From the NCBI GenBank assembly GCA_019914995.1, contig CM034142.1:4049031-4113030 (forward strand): 64,000 nt of DNA. The letters run 5' to 3'. Position numbers and translations under genes: made by a program. This document shows positions 58,620 to 64,000 of this stretch, piece after piece (positions within the stretch are counted from its first letter, which is position 1; every line of letters starts with the position of its first letter). The notes below the pieces were generated by a model. That model saw only the letters and a program-made list of their open reading frames with translations, ran no database searches and was not told the DNA's origin. Source of the stretch: Acanthochlamys bracteata. Lineage: Eukaryota > Streptophyta > Magnoliopsida > Pandanales > Velloziaceae.

Positions 58620-60190
58620 TTGGAACAACATACAAGTTACAAATTCAGGAACAATGCAAGTTCAAGAAACACGTCTAAACTTGTTGATACATGAATACGA
58701 GAACTTCAAAATGAGCAAATGGTGAGTCCATTACTCAAATGTATTGTAGATTCACTAACATAATAAATTCTTTGAAGAATTCAGGAAAAGCGTTCAATCG
58801 AAAGAGCTTAAATGGAAAATCTTGAGAGCCGTACTACCCTCTTACAACTCAAAAGTGGATGCAATAGAGGAAAATTTTACTTTTCCATTGATGACATTTG
58901 ATGAACTTATGGGCAAACTTATTGCTAAAGAGCTATTCACTAACACAATGAAAGATGCTTTGGAGGTGTTTGCAATGAGAACAAGAAATAAGCAGGTAAG
59001 TACCTCCTCCTCATATGAAAAAATAATTTTGATTTACTAATTAGAAATTTCATGAGGTTTCTGAAGAAAAAGTAGCAGCGAAGAACAACCAACGATAAAT
59101 GCTACCACTGCAAAATATTCAGGCACTTTAGAAGTAATTATCCACTACCAAAGAAATGAAGAAGTAAAGATCAGATGAACAAAAGAGAAATGAAAGCACA
59201 GAGTAACACAGATGAAACTTCATCATACAATCAGTCCGATGAAGTCAATCTCTATTTCATGGCCGATCATGAACAATCCAGTGAGGTAAGCTCATCTGAA
59301 TTTTTGTTACTCAAATGAATAATTGCAAGAAATTTTTTAGCTGTATGTTAAATACATGAATGTGAAAAACACGAATAAAATTAGGAAAAACTACATGCGT
59401 GAATATAAAGAAAAGAATGAACTATTGACTAAAAGGAACTTGCTTTTAATGATGCTTTTGCTGATAAAAATGATGCTAAGAAAGATGCTTTGCATACTAA
59501 TCAAATAAGTGCAAAAATACATAAGTTACGTGCTGAAAATAGAAAGCTCATTGAGACAAATGAGAAACTTTGTGCCAAGTTGAACGACTATGCTACTGGT
59601 AAGTACTTGGATAGCTTTGACATTGGTAACTCCACCACTTCTGTAAATCTAAATGAGAAGATTAGGGAGTTAGAAGTAGATAATACCAAGTCACATGCGG
59701 AATGTGAATGTCTGAATGATGAATTTGCCCAAGTCAAAGTAGCAAATAAATCAGATGCTACTGAATGCTTGCTGCTGAGAAATAAGGTGAATGAGTTGGC
59801 TTCAAGGAACGCTGACCTGCAAGCTTCTCTAGCAACATTTGTTAAAGGTAAAGATAGGTTGGATGCTATGCTTGGCTCACCGAAGGTTGCATTTAGAAAG
59901 GAAGGTATTGGATTTGTGTCAACATTGAGAATCTTACTATAAACCGAACTAATGACAAGCAGAACGTTAAAACTATAAATATTGCATTCTCTAGTAAGTA
60001 TAAGACTAACAAGATACACTCTTCTACTCCTTTTATTAAATATTTTCATTGTGGTAGAAAGAGTCATAAGGTAAGATCTTGTTGGTTTAAGAAGATTGAA
60101 GGTAAGGTAAAAGTAATATGGACACCCAAAGAAACTATAAGGTCAACGAATAACAGAAAACCCGGAGAAATTAGGGTACTAAAGAGGTAA
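58620..60190 (+). pseudogene. Copia gag remnant, same family as the intact element
   Basis: Plus-strand pieces follow the gag at 31064-33073 in order. They are LIHEYENFKMSKW near 58690, then ELKWKILRAVLPSYNSKVDA at 58806. A worn first knuckle (CYHCKIFRHFRSNY, last Cys now Tyr) follows near 59100. FMADHEQSSE comes near 59258 and the coiled-coil region at 59490-59942 (ENRKLIETNEKL, KDRLDAMLGS). A second knuckle YFHCGRKSHKVRSC is near 60045, its first Cys now Tyr. It ends near IRVLKR. Stops and frameshifts abound, although 150 codons of the coiled coil are open. Confidence 0.8.
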
Positions 60191-60199
60191 GTGTTTCAA

Positions 60200-61568
60200 C
60201 AAGAGATCTACGGTATGCCAACGTAAGTATTCCTATCGTTTATTGATTTTGATGATACTTGTTGCTGGAATTTATGCTAGATTTGTGTGAACCCTATGCT
60301 TAATTTTGTTTTGGTTTATATTGTTGAATTTGTTAAGCTTTGGATTTGTTTTCGCGTTGTCTATGAAATGTGTTAGATTGTTATAAGTTTGGAATATGCC
60401 ATTTATGCTAATACTTATTTAGACTCTATATATATTTTGTTTTGTGCTTAATTATTCGAATCTAACCTTACTCTCTTGAAATGTTGTGAGAATGAAAGAA
60501 GAAGAACTTGCCTAACTGGAAGCAAAGCACTGCTGAGATCAACACACATATGTTGAAAGTGTTCTCAATACTAACATTGTTTTCTACAGCTGAATGATGG
60601 TGCTTGAAAGAAAAAGCATATACTAAGGGGGAGCATGCAACCCTTATGCAAAGTGGTAGAGCCAGCATGTCTTTGTTGGAAATGCTTTTATACTAACTTT
60701 ATTTTATGCAGATCTTCCATTAGATGAAAGATGATTAAGTCAACAAGCGATGGAAGAAATCAAACATTCTCCCTATAGAAAGAAGGCACCTACAAAGGCA
60801 GAGAAATCCTTATGTGCTAAAAGAAGGACTCAGATTACCCTTATTGCTATTAGCAAAGCCTTATTGCTTTGTTGGAAGGAAGAAAAATTTTAAATCAGTT
60901 GTAAAATGCCATTGCTACAGATGTGATAATTTGGACATATGCATCATTCATAAAGATGATGAAGGTAAAAAGAATTAGCAACATATCTCATTACAAAATT
61001 GTCCCCTACATGTAACACTAAATTACAAGTTAGGTGTGCATATATTGAATAACCTTATGAGTATGTATGATTTATTTTGTGCATTACCTCGTCGATTAAC
61101 ATGTATAATAAAACTATTGCATAATTTTGAAATATTAATTTTGGTGTTTTATTTATGCATATGCGTATGTTGAGGATCTTGTAAATAAACTGTTTTGAGC
61201 TAATGTAAGGCTAGGAAAAGGTATATTAATGAATGAAGTTCGGATGAAAACAGAGAAGAACTACATATTCTAGCAAAGAAATAACAGGAGAATAGTCAGC
61301 TTGAATACAAACAGAGAATGAATAACTCTTTGTTGGACATACTAAACAACCAGAATCTACTTTCATTATGTCACATCACTTAGCCACATATACAATTATT
61401 CATAAAAAAATCAATAGATAACATCCGTGAAGTGGTAAGTATTATAATGAGGTAATTAATATCTTTAAAGCTTTGTTGAAGTTGGTGTTGAGTTATTTTT
61501 TTCTCAAAATTTCAACTATTTTGTATCTTAACACAAAAGAGGAGAGAATACAAGAACTATTTTGTAGG

Positions 61569-61570
<2 letters not shown>
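60200..61570. other. Spacer, probably decayed copia sequence
   Basis: No recognised gene. It lies directly after the gag remnant on its 3' side, so part may be pol or LTR sequence decayed beyond recognition by eye. Confidence 0.3.

Positions 61571-61571
<1 letters not shown>

Positions 61572-61643
<72 letters not shown>
61572..61643. repeat. (TA)36 microsatellite
   Basis: An uninterrupted run of TA dinucleotides about 72 bp long, the longest in the window. Another sequence change (GGTGTGGGATGTCGAC) begins at its right edge, as with the fold-back elements. Confidence 0.95.
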
Positions 61644-61645
<2 letters not shown>

Positions 61646-61721
61646 TGTGGGATGTCGACACCAAAACTGACGGTCCAGATTCAACCCGCTAGCAGCCCAT
61701 TTTCTTCTCCTACGTAAATAC

Positions 61722-61761
61722 TGTGTAAGGGCACGTTGGTAATTTTGCGTGCCCTTACACA
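61722..61761. repeat. Perfect 14-bp inverted repeat
   Basis: TGTGTAAGGGCACG (61722-61735) and CGTGCCCTTACACA (61748-61761) are perfect reverse complements with a 12-base loop. Located just upstream of the candidate transcript. Confidence 0.85.
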
Positions 61762-61762
61762 A

Positions 61763-62690
61763 TATAGGCGTTATTTTATTTATTTTTTCCTCTCATTTTC
61801 TCCAGACTCCCCTGCCGATCCCTCCTTGCTTGTCCGTGCCGGCGATGGAGGGGTTCCGGCGACATCTTGAGCCAATGCTCCTTCCTATCTTCCCTTCCTT
61901 CAATTTTTCTCTCAATCGGGAGCTCTCTCGCACCCAATCGGAAACCCAACGGCGAGCGAAACCCTAGCTCATCGGTGACGATCGTCAATCGGTAAGTTTT
62001 CGTGTTTTTTTTCTTCTCCTCCTCTTGCTCTTCCTATTCCCATCATCGATTTATTATGTTGAAGCCTCGAGCACTGTCGAAGCCGATTGGGTGCAAGCGA
62101 TGTGATCAACCCGAGCTCGCCGGTCTTTAACCTTGCCGTTGATCAATACCGATTCCGGTATTGTTATTCCTTACTTTTCTTGACCAATATTTGTTTTTTA
62201 ATGATTATTTCAAATTTTTTTTTCTATGTTCGTGCAGGTAGTGATCACAGCTGAAACAAAGATTGATAAGTAGAGATCCCCAGCTCCGTGGTATTGAATC
62301 TTGCTTTGATTTTAATTTCAATTTCGATTTCAGTTTCATTTTTTTGTTTTGATTTCAACTTCTTATGCAATTTTTGATTGTGGGACTGATTCTGCTTTTT
62401 CTGTGTAGCTTCACATTTCAACTCTTTATTACAGTGAACTCGATTTCAATTTCAGGTATAATCTCAATTTTCTCTCTACTTGTATTTGATTGCAATGCCA
62501 GCAGGTTAATGTTTTTCTCTGTTTTTCCCTATTGTATGCAGATGAATAGATGGAAGATGCAGGCGGCCAGTGAAGATGCCGATGCAATTTGTTTTTCTCC
62601 TTGGCTCTGTTTTTTTTTTTTTCAATGTGATTGTATACCCATTAATGAGATTGAAATTGTTCCAGGGTGTAAGATATGTTACTCATGAGT
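61763..62690 (+). ncRNA. Candidate spliced transcript without long ORF
   Basis: The GC content rises at 61800-61990 (a leader-like stretch, then a 40-codon frame from the ATG at 61845 to TAG at 61965-61967). A consensus donor GTAAGT follows at 61992. A polypyrimidine tract with TCGTGCAG precedes 62238, a GTATTG donor lies at 62291, and TTGTATGCAG precedes 62542. The exon-intron look is good, but joining the pieces gives no long reading frame. It may be a non-coding RNA or the 5' end of a transposon gene. Confidence 0.3.
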
Positions 62691-62776
62691 CAATGAAAGG
62701 AATATTTTGTAAAAATGGTGTAATGTTGACATTTTTTTTAATGGAATGTGAATGAGTTTTTTGCTCCATATGTGTT

Positions 62777-62845
62777 ATGTGAATGTTGTGATTGTGTAAA
62801 TGTGAATGTGAATGTGAATGTTGTGATTGTGTAAATGTGAATGAA
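62777..62845. repeat. Short tandem repeat of TGTGAATG
   Basis: A unit containing TGTGAATGTTGTGATTGTG followed by TAAATGTGAATG occurs twice, with extra TGTGAATG copies between. Low-complexity sequence with no coding sense. Confidence 0.7.
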
Positions 62846-63323
62846 GCTGTGACGCAGAATGTGAAGTATATCCATAATGTGTTGTTTGATCATATCAATG
62901 AAAATAACTGGAAGAAGTTTCCAAGTGATGTGAATGTGAATGGCTTGCAATAAGGGTGGAAGTGAGCTGTGTACATATTTGTGGAGCTCCTGGTACATGT
63001 ATTCTTGGCAGAGGAGACCAGTGAGCTAGCAGTGCTTAATGATCTCCTGCTGCCAGCTCTTGAATGTAATTGTTGTAATGCTGGTTGGTATTTGGTGTTG
63101 CTGGGAATGTGAATTTGATTGGAATGGAATGGACAAGTGAAAGCATCTGGCCAGTGAATGGCCACCTTGTGCTGGCAAAGCAAACTAGTGAAGCTCCTAG
63201 TAGATGCATACCTGACAAGGAGACCAGTGAGCTAGTCTCCTGCCAGCCAACTCTGCTACCTCACTGGCAGGTGACTAGTGAGCTGATAGCTCACTGATCA
63301 GTGCCAGTGAGCTGGCAGAGCTC

Positions 63324-64000
63324 AAACTTCTTTTTTTTTTTTCTTTTGTTAATAGTGTTGTACAATGCAGCTTAACAAATTTAGCATAACAAACTTGATA
63401 TCTTTTTTGCAATGCATCTTAAGAAATATGGTTTTGTTTTTGAAAATTCTTCAAGATTGGTTAGCTCATGGCATCTCACCGGTGAGCTAGCAGTGCTCAC
63501 TGGTCAGCTCACCAGTGAGCTATGCTAGCTCACTAGCTACTGAGTCAGGCCAACTTCCTTTTTTCTTTTTTTTTGTTAATGGTGTTGTATAATGTAGCTT
63601 AAACAAATTAAGCATAACAAACTTGAATTTTTTTTACAATGCATTTTCAGAAATATGGTTTTGTTTTTTGCAAATTTTTCAAGTTTGGCTAGCTCACGGC
63701 AGGCCACCAGTGAGCTAGCAGTGCTCACTGGTCAGCTGCTAGTGAGCCCACTGCTCACTGGCTAGTGAGTCAGGCCACTGAGCTCACTGGTGTCCAACTT
63801 GCTTTTTTTTTTTTTTTTGGTTAATGGTGTTGTACAATGCAGCTTGAACAAATTTAGCATAATAAATTTGAATTTTTTTTGACAAAGCATCTTCAGAAAT
63901 ATAGTTTTGTTTTTTTACAATGTATTTGAGTTGTTTGTATTTGAGGAAGAAAAAATAAAAGAAAACAAAACAGGGTCAATCGTAATTGAGGAAACAAAAT
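63324..64000. repeat. Tandem repeat of about 235 bp, open at the window end
   Basis: Units start at 63324, 63552 and 63796. Each has AACTT, a T-rich run, GTTAATGGTGTTGTACAATG, CAGCTT, AAACAAATTTAGCATAA and AGAAATATGGTTTTGTTTTT. In the first two units a stretch dense in GTGAGCTAGC, GCTCACTGGTCAGCT and CACCAGTGAGC words follows. The same words occur singly at 63010-63330. The third unit is cut by the window end. Confidence 0.85.

Noticed and set aside
61473..61762. Two open frames rich in repeated Tyr-Ile
   Set aside because: They are translations of the TA microsatellite on both strands.
1..64000. tRNA, rRNA, CRISPR arrays, riboswitches or bacterial-type operons
   Set aside because: None seen. 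The only tRNA-like signal is the SINE-type A and B box pair at 40605-40659, which does not fold into a full tRNA.

Overview
The window is nuclear DNA of a flowering plant. The evidence is a split gene with large AT-rich introns, plant-type LTR retrotransposons primed by initiator-Met tRNA, hAT- and MULE-type DNA transposon remnants, and long (TA)n microsatellites. I could not decide between monocot and eudicot. No tRNA, rRNA, CRISPR array or prokaryotic operon was seen.

One host gene is supported with confidence: a seven-exon gene on the + strand (start codon 37900, stop 53570-53572) for a Golgi core alpha-1,3-fucosyltransferase (plant FUT11/FUT12 type, CAZy GT10). The exons join in frame across GT-AG introns to give 506 residues. 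Its introns total about 14 kb and carry palindromic elements, hAT elements, a Ty3/gypsy scrap and a possible SINE head.

Left part (1-24 kb): a non-coding host block repeated about three times (A about 1-2640; B about 7290-7756 plus 13177-14947; C about 15502-16850), broken up by insertions. These are a FAR1/FHY3-type MULE transposase pseudogene (3300-4701), a palindromic element set in a microsatellite (6310-6961), a dead Ty3/gypsy element (7757-13176), hAT-like elements (13589-14419 and 17110-17819), a solo-LTR-like insertion (14948-15501), a DUF1985-type transposon gene remnant (about 20352-21340) and a B3-domain fragment (23532-23792).

Middle (24.1-35.3 kb): a nested pair. A 10.4-kb Ty1/copia element of SIRE type (24342-34703, minus strand) with both LTRs, PBS, PPT and a 5-bp target duplication sits inside an older hAT-like element (24107-35337). 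Its gag-pol lies in one frame broken by stop codons, the protease active site is lost, and a degenerate extra ORF lies between RNase H and the 3' LTR.

Right part (53.6-64 kb): the gene's 3' end, a second gypsy LTR scrap (57475-57870), a decayed copia gag of the same family as the intact element (58620-60190), a long (TA)n tract, a possible spliced non-coding transcript (61763-62690), and a tandem repeat of about 235 bp, rich in GTGAGCTAGC-like words, that runs off the end.

The most unusual signal is a set of long near-palindromes whose ends abut (TA)n microsatellites, several of them inside fucosyltransferase intron 2. They look like microsatellite-targeting fold-back elements.
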